From Bifidobacteriaceae bacterium (GTDB lineage Bacteria; Actinomycetota; Actinomycetes; Actinomycetales; Bifidobacteriaceae), in assembly GCA_022650895.1 (NCBI GenBank), contig JALCQC010000006.1:1-64000 (forward strand): DNA of 64,000 nt, read 5' to 3'. Shown here in pieces: positions 29,521 through 38,675 of the stretch. The notes beneath the pieces are model-generated. The model searched no databases and was not told the DNA's origin. It worked only from the letters and a program-made list of their open reading frames with translations. Position 1 is the first letter of the stretch; every line of letters begins with the position of its first letter. The position numbers and the translations under genes are program-made.

Positions 29521-29562
29521 ATAAGGAACCCCCCGAAGCTTTAGCTTCGGGGGGTTCCTTAT
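29521..29562. terminator. bidirectional terminator between convergent genes
   Basis: Perfect 20-bp inverted repeat ATAAGGAACCCCCCGAAGCT-TT-AGCTTCGGGGGGTTCCTTAT. Confidence 0.85.
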
Positions 29563-29593
29563 GTCTCTCACCATGAAGTGAAAGACTCACGAA

Positions 29594-29668
29594 TCAGGCA
29601 TTTGGCCTCTTGCCGTGATTTGCAGCCTTCTTACGGCGGTCACGACGCATACGTCCGCGCTTTCCCAT
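29594..29668 (-). CDS. 50S ribosomal protein bL37 (24 aa)
   Basis: Hand translation MGKRGRMRRDRRKKAANHGKRPNA*; AAGGAG RBS 6 nt upstream of ATG; matches the actinobacterial bL37 pattern (xKRGRKxRD...ANHGKRPN). Confidence 0.88.
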   Translation of the reverse strand: MGKRGRMRRDRRKKAANHGKRPNA

Positions 29669-29764
29669 TGTTCACTCCTTACTTCGCTGATAAGCCTTGG
29701 GAATTGTCTCATAACCTCCGTACAAGCACAAGCCGACACGGAGGTCATGAGGGTTGTTCGGTAA

Positions 29765-30718
29765 CTAGTCGATGCTCCGTGCAGAGTAGCGAACGGTAGT
29801 TGAGAAGCTTTCGCCGGGCTCGACGCGCTCAAGGTTCTTACCGGTGCGGAAGGCATTCGCATAGGCTGTCATGGGCTCGACCGCGACGCCTGCCGGGCGG
29901 ATTTCCTCGGGGAAACCGGTTCCTGTGCAGACCTGCCACGCGTTGACGGTGTTGTCGCCGCTCAGACGCACCTGGATGCCGTCGGGACGTGTGAAGACAG
30001 CAGTCGTGGAACCGTCGCCGATGTATTCGACACCCGTCCACGCATCGTCGAATCCCTTGCCTTCCATGCTTGGATTGGTGGTGAGGTCATACTTGGTGCC
30101 AGTCACGTCTTCGGTGCCGTTTGGAATGAGACGGTCATTCACGGTGACGTGCTTGCTGGCATGCAGCTCGAGGTGGCAGGCGGCATTGTCCTCTTCAATG
30201 GCGTCACCGGTGTTGTGCTTGCCGTTGGACAGCCATGGGTGAATTCCGAAGGCCCATGGAGCTGGCTTCTCATCATTGTTGAACACGGTGACGGACTGGG
30301 AGAGACCATCGTCCGAGAGCTCGTAGTGAACGAAGACGGTGATGTCGAAGGGGTAGCTCGGAATGGCGGGAGCGCGCCAGCTGAGCTCGACGGAGGACTC
30401 CGTCAGGCTCTCCAGCTTCCAGAAGTAGCGGTATCCGAATCCATGAAGGGAAGTGTTGCGCTCTACCTCATCAATGGGCAGCTGATATGTTTTTCCTTCG
30501 AAAGTGTACTGGCCATCCTCAACACGGTTTGGATAAGGAACCAGAACATAGCCATTGCAGCAGGGAACCGTCTCATTGGGGTCGAAAGAGGCAATGAGAT
30601 CCTTACCCTTCCATTGGAGCGTACGGAGGTTCGCACCGAGTTCAGTGACGACTGCCGAATAGTCTCCGAAAGAGATGGAATATTGGTTGCCTGTGCGAGG
30701 CTTGAAAATCTTTGACAT
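29765..30718 (-). CDS. aldose 1-epimerase family protein
   Basis: Galactose mutarotase-like: NRVEDGQYTFEGKTYQLPIDE, SLHGFG, GIHPWL. Confidence 0.88.
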   Translation of the reverse strand: MSKIFKPRTGNQYSISFGDYSAVVTELGANLRTLQWKGKDLIASFDPNETVPCCNGYVLVPYPNRVEDGQYTFEGKTYQLPIDEVERNTSLHGFGYRYFWKLESLTESSVELSWRAPAIPSYPFDITVFVHYELSDDGLSQSVTVFNNDEKPAPWAFGIHPWLSNGKHNTGDAIEEDNAACHLELHASKHVTVNDRLIPNGTEDVTGTKYDLTTNPSMEGKGFDDAWTGVEYIGDGSTTAVFTRPDGIQVRLSGDNTVNAWQVCTGTGFPEEIRPAGVAVEPMTAYANAFRTGKNLERVEPGESFSTTVRYSARSID

Positions 30719-30810
30719 TGCTACTCCTGTGTAGATCCACTAAAACATTTCCCAGTTTAGGACCGTCCCCGAACCTTGGCGTCTTCCGCGTACCGTAAAA
30801 ATTACGATAT

Positions 30811-31314
30811 TCACCATTTTGCGATATCGACGGCCTGTCCCTTCGTGACCTCGAGCAAGTCTGTGGGAGAGAGGGCGATGTCGAATCCGCGCTTTCCGCC
30901 AGAGACCAGGATCTCAGGCGCATTCATCGCTGAGAGATCGAGAAACGTACGGTGTCTGGTCTTCTGTCCGAGAGGTGAGATGCCGCCGACGACGTAGCCG
31001 GTCGCCTTCTCGGCCTCATGCGGATCGACCATGGTGACTTTTTTGAGACCAGCGGCTGCGGCAAGTTTCTTGAGATCGAGGTGACCGCTGACGGGGACTA
31101 CTCCGACGACAATCTCCCGCCCGTCTCCTGCGAGCAGGGTCTTGAACACGTGGGTAGGGTCCAGGCCGAGTTTACGGGCCGCCTCGATGCCGTAACCTTC
31201 TCCCATGTCGTCGGAGGAATGCTCGTATTCCAGTGTGCGGAAAGCGACTCCCGCCTTTTCCAGTTGAATGATTGCTGGTGTGGAACCGGACTTCCCGTGC
31301 TTTTTCTTTGCCAT
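30811..31314 (-). CDS. ybaK: Cys-tRNA(Pro) deacylase, YbaK family
   Basis: YbaK/EbsC motifs VFKTLLAGDGREIVVGVVPV, GYVVGGISPLGQK, LDLSAMNAPEILVSGGKRG; ATG 31314 preferred. Confidence 0.9.
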   Translation of the reverse strand: MAKKKHGKSGSTPAIIQLEKAGVAFRTLEYEHSSDDMGEGYGIEAARKLGLDPTHVFKTLLAGDGREIVVGVVPVSGHLDLKKLAAAAGLKKVTMVDPHEAEKATGYVVGGISPLGQKTRHRTFLDLSAMNAPEILVSGGKRGFDIALSPTDLLEVTKGQAVDIAKW

Positions 31315-31459
31315 GAACTCTTGAGTCTCCTTCTGTGTTTCACGATTCATGCGGCGCTAGATCACATAGTACGAGCTTCACTTCAGGAACGTCATCATCA
31401 CTCACGTCAGTTAAGTTCTAAGAGTCTGTGAGTCTGTGGAATCAAAGCCTCATTTAATA

Positions 31460-31493
31460 GATGACCCCCGCAGGTTTTCCTGTGGGGGTCATC
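31460..31493. terminator. terminator hairpin
   Basis: GATGACCCCCGCAGG-tttt-CCTGTGGGGGTCATC, 15-bp stem with one G-U, between ybaK-side and gap. Confidence 0.8.
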
Positions 31494-31567
31494 TTCACAC
31501 GAATCCAGATTAATGGAGTTTGTGTTTACTACAGTGAGCCGGATGGCTCATCTCGGAATTCGGCCGA

Positions 31568-32620
31568 TCACTTCTCCGAAAGCTCTGCAAAGTGGAGAAG
31601 GGTACGGATCATGTTCGAGGTGAAGCCGTACTCGTTGTCATAGAAGGCAACGGTGCGGACCAGCTGCTTCGTGCCGGCGTCGACGACATCGGTCTGGGTC
31701 GGGTCAAAGACGCCACCGTGGGTGTCGCCGATGATGTCCGAGGAGACGATGCTGTCAGCGTTGTAACCGTACGTAGGATCATCGGAGAAGCGCTCCTTGA
31801 AGGCCTCGTTGATCTCGTCGACGGTGACATGCTCACGAAGGGTGGTCGTGAGCTCGGTGACGGAGCCGGCAGGAAGGGCGACGCGCTGTGCGTGTCCCTT
31901 GATCTTGCCGTCCACGGAAGGAACAACCAGACCGATGGCCTTGGCGGCACCGGTGGAGTGCTCGATGGTGTTGACAGCGGCTGCACGGCCGTTGCGAAGC
32001 TTCTTGGCAGGACCATCCATCAGGGCCTGGGAAGCGGTGTAAGCATGGATGGTGGTCATGAGGCCATTCTCGATGCCCCACTTCTCATCGAGGAACTTGA
32101 CCATTGCCGCGAGGGAACCAGTGGTGCAGGAACCGGTGGAGACAATCGTGTCCTCAGGAGTGAGGGTGTCAAGGTTGACGCCTGGAACGACAGTCGGAAC
32201 GCCTTCGCCCTTTGCAGGAGCGGAGATGAGAACCTTCTTGGCACCAGCCTTTAGGTGAGCGGAAGCCTTGTCCTTGGAGGTGTAGAAACCAGTGGACTCC
32301 AGAACGAAGTCAACGCCATCGTTCTTGACCCACGGAAGCTGAGAAGCATCCTTCTCGGCGTAAACGGTGTATTCCTTGCCGTCCACGACGATGGAGGTAT
32401 CGGTCGCAGTGACCTCAACGGTGGAACCATCGGAATGCTTGAACTTGCCCTGCGCGGAATCGTACTTCAACAGATAAGCCAGCATGGAAGGAGTGGTCAA
32501 ATCGTTGATTGCTGCGACCTCGATGCCGTTAGCCTCGCCACGCTCCTGGAGCTCAAAGATACGGCGGAAAGCCATACGACCAATGCGGCCAAAGCCGTTA
32601 ATACCAATCTTTACTGTCAT
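31568..32620 (-). CDS. gap: glyceraldehyde-3-phosphate dehydrogenase, type I
   Basis: KIGINGFGRIGRMAFRR, STGSCTTGSLA catalytic region (Cys), NEYGFTSNMIRTL. Confidence 0.96.
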   Translation of the reverse strand: MTVKIGINGFGRIGRMAFRRIFELQERGEANGIEVAAINDLTTPSMLAYLLKYDSAQGKFKHSDGSTVEVTATDTSIVVDGKEYTVYAEKDASQLPWVKNDGVDFVLESTGFYTSKDKASAHLKAGAKKVLISAPAKGEGVPTVVPGVNLDTLTPEDTIVSTGSCTTGSLAAMVKFLDEKWGIENGLMTTIHAYTASQALMDGPAKKLRNGRAAAVNTIEHSTGAAKAIGLVVPSVDGKIKGHAQRVALPAGSVTELTTTLREHVTVDEINEAFKERFSDDPTYGYNADSIVSSDIIGDTHGGVFDPTQTDVVDAGTKQLVRTVAFYDNEYGFTSNMIRTLLHFAELSEK

Positions 32621-32837
32621 TTATCATTCTCCTGAAAAGAACGGGGCATTACGAACGTCTGTGCGGTTCACAACACGGCCAGAACCACTGCGTACATTCT
32701 CATGCCAGCTTGTATGAACAGTTCTCATGCTACTTCGTTCTCTGTACTTTTCCTCTGGGCACACACGGGAATAATGGCGTATCCACGCGGGTCATTCCAA
32801 GGACTCGTTCCGTCGGTGCACAGACGCAGAAGTAGAT

Positions 32838-33197
32838 CTACTTCAGCAGATTCTTCTCCCACTCCGTCGCTTTGAAGCCAACGAGCACGCAATCACTGCC
32901 GACGAACACCGGACGCTTGATAAGCATGCCGTCAGAGGCGAGGGTTTCAAGCGCTTCATAAGTGCTCATCGTGGGAACGAGATTCTTCAGCCCCCGCTCG
33001 CGGTAGGCGGTTCCGGTCACATTGAACCATCGACGGAGAGAGACGCCGCTGCGCACATACCATGCAGCGAGTTCCGCATACGTGGGCTGTTCCTTGCGGA
33101 CGTCTCGCGTCACATAGTCGATGCCGTTTTCATTGAGCCATGCGCGCGCCTTGGCGGAACTGGAACACGTTGAGAGTTGAACGAGGAGGTTTGTCAT
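32838..33197 (-). CDS. ArsC/Spx family protein
   Basis: Thioredoxin-like CSSSAKARAWLNENGIDYVTRDVRKEQPT, IKRPVFV; ATG 33197 overlaps upstream stop. Confidence 0.85.
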   Translation of the reverse strand: MTNLLVQLSTCSSSAKARAWLNENGIDYVTRDVRKEQPTYAELAAWYVRSGVSLRRWFNVTGTAYRERGLKNLVPTMSTYEALETLASDGMLIKRPVFVGSDCVLVGFKATEWEKNLLK

Positions 33198-33946
33198 AGC
33201 GCTAGCAATGAGGAGACATGGGTGGTGAGGGTACCGAAACTCTGTGCACGGGAACGTTTCAGTTCCACCGACTCGGGCAGGCTGTTCTGTGGAAGTGTGA
33301 CGATCAGCGAACCGGTTCCCACGCCGATGGTGGCAGGTCGTCCAGTGAATTCGTTGCTCACGCCGAGGGGAAGTGTGTTGTGGAACTGCCCATCGCTCAC
33401 CTCGTATTTGAGACCGTGGAGGCACACGTGCTGTGCCGTGTCACTGAAAGCGAAGACCGAGACCATCTCGGTCGGTGTCGCCGACTCCGCCGAAAAATGG
33501 AGTTGCGCCCCTGAAATCGCGGTGATGACGTTTTCGGAGGAGTGGAGAAAACCCACGCCACCGTGTTCCGCGATGGAGACGAGAAGCTGCAGATTCGCGA
33601 TGGTGTGATCGATGCGTCCGCCAAGCCCACCATATATATGGAAAAGCGAGTATTTCCTCTCCCATCCCAATTTGACCGCAGATGTCATATCGGTGTCGTC
33701 CTTCTCCGCAGGAAGGGAGATGACGGTGCTCGTAGGTGAATCGGAGGAAAGGGGAGTAGCACTCACAGAATCAAAATCGCCGACGACGATGTCGGGCGTC
33801 AGTGTGTGTGCACGCAGGAAATCGAGGCCACCATCCGCTGCGATGAGACAGTCCTGTTGCGCTTGCGGCGTTCGGGGAACGACGTCGTTGACGCCCGCAC
33901 CCACGATGATGCACGAGGGATCCTCTTGGGGTTTCATCCTTCTCAT
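33194..33946 (-). CDS. thiamine diphosphokinase
   Basis: AADGGLDFLRAHTLTPDIVVGDFDS, PAEKDDTDMTSAVKLGWERKY, GGLGGRIDHTIANLQLL. Confidence 0.9.
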   Translation of the reverse strand: MRRMKPQEDPSCIIVGAGVNDVVPRTPQAQQDCLIAADGGLDFLRAHTLTPDIVVGDFDSVSATPLSSDSPTSTVISLPAEKDDTDMTSAVKLGWERKYSLFHIYGGLGGRIDHTIANLQLLVSIAEHGGVGFLHSSENVITAISGAQLHFSAESATPTEMVSVFAFSDTAQHVCLHGLKYEVSDGQFHNTLPLGVSNEFTGRPATIGVGTGSLIVTLPQNSLPESVELKRSRAQSFGTLTTHVSSLLAL

Positions 33947-34070
33947 GGGACCTCCTCCGGTCGCGACATGGAACTGTCATCGGGCTGTCATGGAACTGCG
34001 TATAAAAAAAGAGTATGACGATTCCTCGCCTCCAGCTTAATTGTCGCAAAAAATGAAGGAATATGGAGGT

Positions 34071-35027
34071 ATGACAAACGACGAACAGACACAAACTTCC
34101 ACCGATACGGCATATTTCGCAGGTGGGTGCTTCTGGGGGATGGAGCATTACTTCCAGCAGGTGAAAGGCGTTCTTTCGGTTGAATCCGGCTACGCGCAAT
34201 CGAGCGTTCCGAACCCCTCGTATGAGTTGGTCTGCAGCGGAGCCACCGATGCCGCAGAAACGGTACGGGTCACCTATGATCCTCGCCGTGTCAGTCTCAA
34301 GGTACTGGCCTTGCTGATGATCGATGTCATCGATCCCTATTCGACCACAGGCCAGGGCAATGACATCGGCAGGCAGTACCGTTCCGGTTTCTTCTGGACG
34401 TCGCACGAGCAACGGCAGGTGTTCGATCAGGTGATTGAGGAATTCAATCTCCGCTCCCAACAACCGGCGGGCATCGAAGTCACTGCATTGCGCAACTTCT
34501 ACGCCGCCGAGGAATACCACCAGGACTACCTTGACAAGAATCCGAATGGTTACTGCCATATCTCGTGGGAGAAGATGAACTCCGTCGCCCAACGGCAGAA
34601 GTACATTGAGCGCATCGCTCAGCTAACGCCCCTTCAATATGCAGTCACACAGGAGGCGGCCACCGAGCGTCCGTTCGACAATGAGTACGACGCTCTCTAC
34701 GAACCCGGAATCTACGTTGATATCGTCAGTGGCGAGCCGTTGTTTGCTTCCTCCGACAAATTCGATTCGGGATGCGGCTGGCCGTCCTTCAGCAAGCCCC
34801 TCGATTCCTCAAAGCTCGAGTATCGTGAGGATCAAAAGGTTCCAGGTCGGCTTCGTACCGAGGTTCGTGTGGTGGATTCCGGCATACATCTGGGACATGT
34901 CTTCGATGATGGGCCTTCGGAACTGGGCGGAAAGCGGTACTGCATGAACACTGCCTCGCTGCGTTTCATTCCAAAGGACCAGATGGAGGCCGAAGGCTAC
35001 GGTGAATACCTGAGCCAGGTTCATTAG
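34071..35027 (+). CDS. msrAB: bifunctional peptide-methionine sulfoxide reductase MsrA/MsrB
   Basis: MsrA motif [12 protein letters not shown] and MsrB motifs [32 protein letters not shown]. Confidence 0.95.
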   Translation: MTNDEQTQTSTDTAYFAGGCFWGMEHYFQQVKGVLSVESGYAQSSVPNPSYELVCSGATDAAETVRVTYDPRRVSLKVLALLMIDVIDPYSTTGQGNDIGRQYRSGFFWTSHEQRQVFDQVIEEFNLRSQQPAGIEVTALRNFYAAEEYHQDYLDKNPNGYCHISWEKMNSVAQRQKYIERIAQLTPLQYAVTQEAATERPFDNEYDALYEPGIYVDIVSGEPLFASSDKFDSGCGWPSFSKPLDSSKLEYREDQKVPGRLRTEVRVVDSGIHLGHVFDDGPSELGGKRYCMNTASLRFIPKDQMEAEGYGEYLSQVH

Positions 35028-35036
35028 AAAAACGCA

Positions 35037-35096
35037 CGACAACCAGAGGAGCAACGCTGCCAAGTGAGTTTCAGCGCGTTGCTCCTCTGGTTGTCG
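35037..35096. terminator. long inverted repeat (terminator-like) upstream of infC promoter
   Basis: 21-bp perfect inverted repeat CGACAACCAGAGGAGCAACGC / GCGTTGCTCCTCTGGTTGTCG with 18-nt loop, no T-run. Confidence 0.65.
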
Positions 35097-35103
35097 GAGC
35101 GTG

Positions 35104-35112
35104 TGGTATTAT
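35104..35112 (+). promoter_or_regulatory. candidate extended -10 promoter for infC operon
   Basis: TGGTATTAT (TGn-TATTAT). Confidence 0.5.
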
Positions 35113-35118
35113 CTACAA

Positions 35119-35327
35119 GGCTTGAGAAATCAAGAAAGTGGAATTTCCCACCTGGAGGCTTTTCATGGTCTCGGGTTGAAGTAGGCATTTATCAGCTTGC
35201 TGAACGGCAGAGTGCCGGCTTTGGAGTGCATCATTGCATGAAAGTCGCTGTGCTGCCTGTTTGTGGTGCTTTTAAGTGTTGCTTTGGGGGAACTCCGCAC
35301 AACCAGAAATGATTGATTGGAGTCATC
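35119..35327 (+). promoter_or_regulatory. infC long 5' leader with uORF and start-region near-copy
   Basis: About 210 nt between predicted promoter and infC; uORF 35238-35312; TTGGAGTGCATCATTGC resembles TTGGAGTCATCATTAGC at infC start. Confidence 0.5.
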
Positions 35328-36044
35328 ATTAGCGACGAACTGAACATTAACGAGGACATCCGCGCCTCGCAGGTACGCCTCATCGGCCCGAATGGCGAGC
35401 AGGTGGGCGTCATTGCGACCACGGTGGCACTGAACCTTGCGAGAGAAGCGAACCTTGATCTTGTCGAGGTCGCTCCTAACAGCAAGCCCCCGGTGGCGAA
35501 GCTCATCGATTACGGCAAGTACAAGTACACGGAAAAACTCAAGCAGCGTGAAGCACGCCGCAACCAGAGTACTGCTGAAATCAAGGAGATCCGCTTCCGT
35601 CTGAAGATCGACGATCACGATTTCGAGGTCAAAAAAGGCCATGTCGTGCGGTTCCTCAAGGGCGGCGACAAGGTAAAGGTCACCATCATGCTTCGTGGGC
35701 GTGAGCAGTCGCGTCCCATCGGAGGCGTGGAACTGCTCCAGCGTCTGGCGCAGGAGGTGCAGGAACTCGGATCCATCGAGTCCCGCCCCCGTCAGGATGG
35801 CCGCAACATCATCATGGTGCTTGCGCCAAAGGGCAAGAAGGTCCACACTCAGTCCGAGCAACGTCGTCGTGGCGATCAGTCACGTGCAGAGCGTCAGGCA
35901 CGTCAGGCGGCACGCTTGGCGGCAAAGGGTGGAAACGGCGTTGACGAGACGTCGGCAGCCGAACCGGTTCGCACGGCGAAGAACAAAACTTCTAACGAAG
36001 AATCAACAACCAAGGAGAGCAGCGATGCCAAAAATGAAGACTAA
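35328..36044 (+). CDS. infC: translation initiation factor IF-3
   Basis: [28 protein letters not shown]...; probable ATT start (35328) with GGAG at 35319-35322; track uses TTG 35313. Confidence 0.92.
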   Translation: MSDELNINEDIRASQVRLIGPNGEQVGVIATTVALNLAREANLDLVEVAPNSKPPVAKLIDYGKYKYTEKLKQREARRNQSTAEIKEIRFRLKIDDHDFEVKKGHVVRFLKGGDKVKVTIMLRGREQSRPIGGVELLQRLAQEVQELGSIESRPRQDGRNIIMVLAPKGKKVHTQSEQRRRGDQSRAERQARQAARLAAKGGNGVDETSAAEPVRTAKNKTSNEESTTKESSDAKNED

Positions 36045-36219
36045 GACAGCAGCGGCCAAGCGTATCCGCGTCACCGGAACGGGCAAGCTGATGGCTGCAG
36101 GTACCTCAATGCGCCACAACCTGGAGCACAAGTCCTCCAAGAAGCGCCGCGAACTGTCCCGCGATCAGCACATCGCGAAGGATCAGCAGAAGCGCATGAA
36201 GAGGCTCCTTGGACTCTGA
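36025..36219 (+). CDS. rpmI: 50S ribosomal protein bL35
   Basis: [64 protein letters not shown]; overlaps infC 3' end by 20 nt. Confidence 0.95.
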   Translation: MPKMKTKTAAAKRIRVTGTGKLMAAGTSMRHNLEHKSSKKRRELSRDQHIAKDQQKRMKRLLGL

Positions 36220-36263
36220 GTCGCAAGCGAATTAGGAACTTTTAGGAAAGCAGAGGATAAAAG

Positions 36264-36647
36264 ATGGCACGTGTGAAGCGCTCAGTGAATGCAAAGAAGA
36301 AGCGTCGCGTAGTACTCGAGAGGGCTTCGGGTTACCGTGGCCAGCGCTCCAGGGTCTACCGCAGGGCAAAGGAGCAGCTGCTCCACTCCTTCAACTACAA
36401 CTTCCGCGACCGCAAGGCGCGCAAGGGTGATTTCCGCAAGCTGTGGATCACTCGTATCAACGCTGCAGTTCGCAGCGAGGGCATTACCTACAACCGTTTC
36501 ATCCAGGGACTGCGCTTGGCTGGCATCGAACTCGATCGTCGCGCTCTCGCCGAGCTCGCCGTTTCGGATCCTGACACCTTCAAGGCGATCGTCGCCGAAG
36601 CGAAGAAGGCTCTCCCCGACGACGTGAACGCGCCGGTTGCCGCCTGA
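36264..36647 (+). CDS. rplT: 50S ribosomal protein bL20
   Basis: [42 protein letters not shown]. Confidence 0.97.
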   Translation: MARVKRSVNAKKKRRVVLERASGYRGQRSRVYRRAKEQLLHSFNYNFRDRKARKGDFRKLWITRINAAVRSEGITYNRFIQGLRLAGIELDRRALAELAVSDPDTFKAIVAEAKKALPDDVNAPVAA

Positions 36648-36724
36648 CACCATGTGATTCATGATCACTCATGTAGTCATGATTCATGTGGGTCGCGTGT
36701 GATAAGCAGCGATTCTGTATGGTG

Positions 36725-36759
36725 AAAGAACTCCGCCCGATTTTCGGACGGAGTTCTTT
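36725..36759 (+). terminator. intrinsic terminator after rplT
   Basis: AAAGAACTCCG...CGGAGTTCTTT 11-bp stem extended by CCG/CGG. Confidence 0.8.
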
Positions 36760-36785
36760 GCATAGTCAGTGAAAGGAGGAAGCGG

Positions 36786-37706
36786 GTGGCGCAGGATGAT
36801 TTCGATGACCTTCTCGAGCAATTCCTCGTTCATATTGGTGTGGAGCGCGGCCTGGCGGCCTCAACGGTCGCGGCCTATACGAATGATCTCCATCGCTACA
36901 TTGCGTGGCTGGCAGGGCAGGGGAAGACGAGAATCTCTCAGGTGGAGACGGCGGACGTCGAAGCCTTCGTAGCCTCACGAGGAGAGGTCAGCCCCCGCAC
37001 CCGTGCCCGCGAACTGGCTGCCATTCACGAGCTTCACCGCTTCGCATGTTCACAGGGAATCGTTCCTGCCGATGTCTCCGAACGCGTGAAGCCTCCGAAG
37101 GCGGCGAAGGACTTGCCGGAGGTTCTCACCATCGACGAGGTCTCCTCCCTTCTTGAGGCAGCAAGCGTGGGGGAGGGTACGGATCCCATATCCTTGCGCG
37201 ACAGGGCGCTGCTCGAATTCATGTATGCGTCGGGCGCCCGCGTCTCTGAGGCAGTGGGAACGAATCTCGGCGATATCGATCTGGAGAACCGTCTGACGAG
37301 ACTGATGGGAAAGGGCAGCAAGCAACGCCTCGTCCCCATCGGCTCCTTTGCCGTGGAGGCGATGGAAAGGTATCTAAACGCCGGGAGGGGACCACTGATG
37401 AGGAAGGCAAAAGGCACTCCTGAACTTTCCGCTGTGTTCCTCAACAAACGTGGCAGGCGACTGAGCAGGCAGTCTGTCTGGGAGATACTTCAGACGACGG
37501 CGAAGCGTGCGCACATCACCAAGAAGATTCATCCCCACTCGTTGAGACACTCCTTCGCCACGCACCTCATTCAGGGTGGTGCGGACGTGCGAACTGTGCA
37601 GGAGTTGCTGGGTCATGCCTCGGTTACCACCACTCAGATCTATACGCACATCAGTCCTGTTGGATTGATTGAAGCCTATGTCTCCGCTCATCCTCGTGCA
37701 CGGTGA
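36786..37706 (+). CDS. xerD: site-specific tyrosine recombinase XerD
   Basis: N-terminal SAM-like domain, catalytic LYATGxR-type region, HSLRHSFATHLIQGGADVRTVQELLGHASVTTTQIYTH; GTG start. Confidence 0.93.
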   Translation: MAQDDFDDLLEQFLVHIGVERGLAASTVAAYTNDLHRYIAWLAGQGKTRISQVETADVEAFVASRGEVSPRTRARELAAIHELHRFACSQGIVPADVSERVKPPKAAKDLPEVLTIDEVSSLLEAASVGEGTDPISLRDRALLEFMYASGARVSEAVGTNLGDIDLENRLTRLMGKGSKQRLVPIGSFAVEAMERYLNAGRGPLMRKAKGTPELSAVFLNKRGRRLSRQSVWEILQTTAKRAHITKKIHPHSLRHSFATHLIQGGADVRTVQELLGHASVTTTQIYTHISPVGLIEAYVSAHPRAR

Positions 37707-37835
37707 TCTCATCACCTGAGTGCATCTGAATGTGTTTAAGCGACACTGATAGGTTTAATGCACAGTGTTGCTTTGTCTGTCCTTTGCCCGAGAAACGGTG
37801 TAACTGAGGGCATTGTGTTTGTTAGAGTGGACTGT

Positions 37836-38675
37836 ATGCCAGTAGATCTTTTGGGACGTACCTATGAGACGTTTCGCGCGCCGGAGCCGTTGACCCAGCA
37901 TGGGCCGGCCACGGTCATTGCCATGTGCAATCAAAAGGGTGGGGTGGGAAAGACCACCAGCTCCATCAATATCGCAGGAGCGCTCAGCCAATATGGCCGT
38001 CGCGTTCTCATCGTGGATTTCGATCCGCAGGGCGCGGCAACGGTGGGACTTGGCATCAATGCGAATGCCGTCGACAAAACGATCTACACGGCCTTGTTCC
38101 AACCGAAGACAGACATTCACGAGATGGTGGCGCACACGCGTTTTCCCAATCTCGACATCATCCCCGCTAACATCGATCTTTCCGCGGCGGAGGTGCAACT
38201 GGTCACCGAAGTCGGGCGTGAGCAGATTCTCGCGTCCACGCTGAAGCCACTTGTTGGCGAATATGACGCCATCATCATCGATTGTCAGCCGTCTCTGGGT
38301 CTGCTCACCGTCAACGCGTTGACGGCAGCGAACGGAGTCCTCATCCCCGTTGCCACGGAATTCTTCGCTCTGCGCGGTGTGGCTCTGCTCATGCAGTCCA
38401 TTGAAAAAGTCCAGACGCGCATCAATCCCAGTCTGGATATCTTCGGTGTTCTGCCGACAATGTATACGCATACCCTGCACTCCGAGGAGGTCCTGCAGCG
38501 CATCTACGAGGCGTTCAAGGACAAGGTGTTCCACACCGTCATCTCCCGGTCAGTGAAGCTTCCGGACGCAACCGTTGCGGCAGCGCCCATCACCATGTTC
38601 GCTCCGGAACACAAGGTGGCAAAGGAATACCGCGAAGTCTCCCGCGAGCTCATCGATCGCGGCGTCATCGCGTGA
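37836..38675 (+). CDS. parA: ParA family ATPase
   Basis: Deviant Walker A CNQKGGVGKTTSSINIAGAL, VDFDPQGAATVGLG. Confidence 0.93.
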   Translation: MPVDLLGRTYETFRAPEPLTQHGPATVIAMCNQKGGVGKTTSSINIAGALSQYGRRVLIVDFDPQGAATVGLGINANAVDKTIYTALFQPKTDIHEMVAHTRFPNLDIIPANIDLSAAEVQLVTEVGREQILASTLKPLVGEYDAIIIDCQPSLGLLTVNALTAANGVLIPVATEFFALRGVALLMQSIEKVQTRINPSLDIFGVLPTMYTHTLHSEEVLQRIYEAFKDKVFHTVISRSVKLPDATVAAAPITMFAPEHKVAKEYREVSRELIDRGVIA

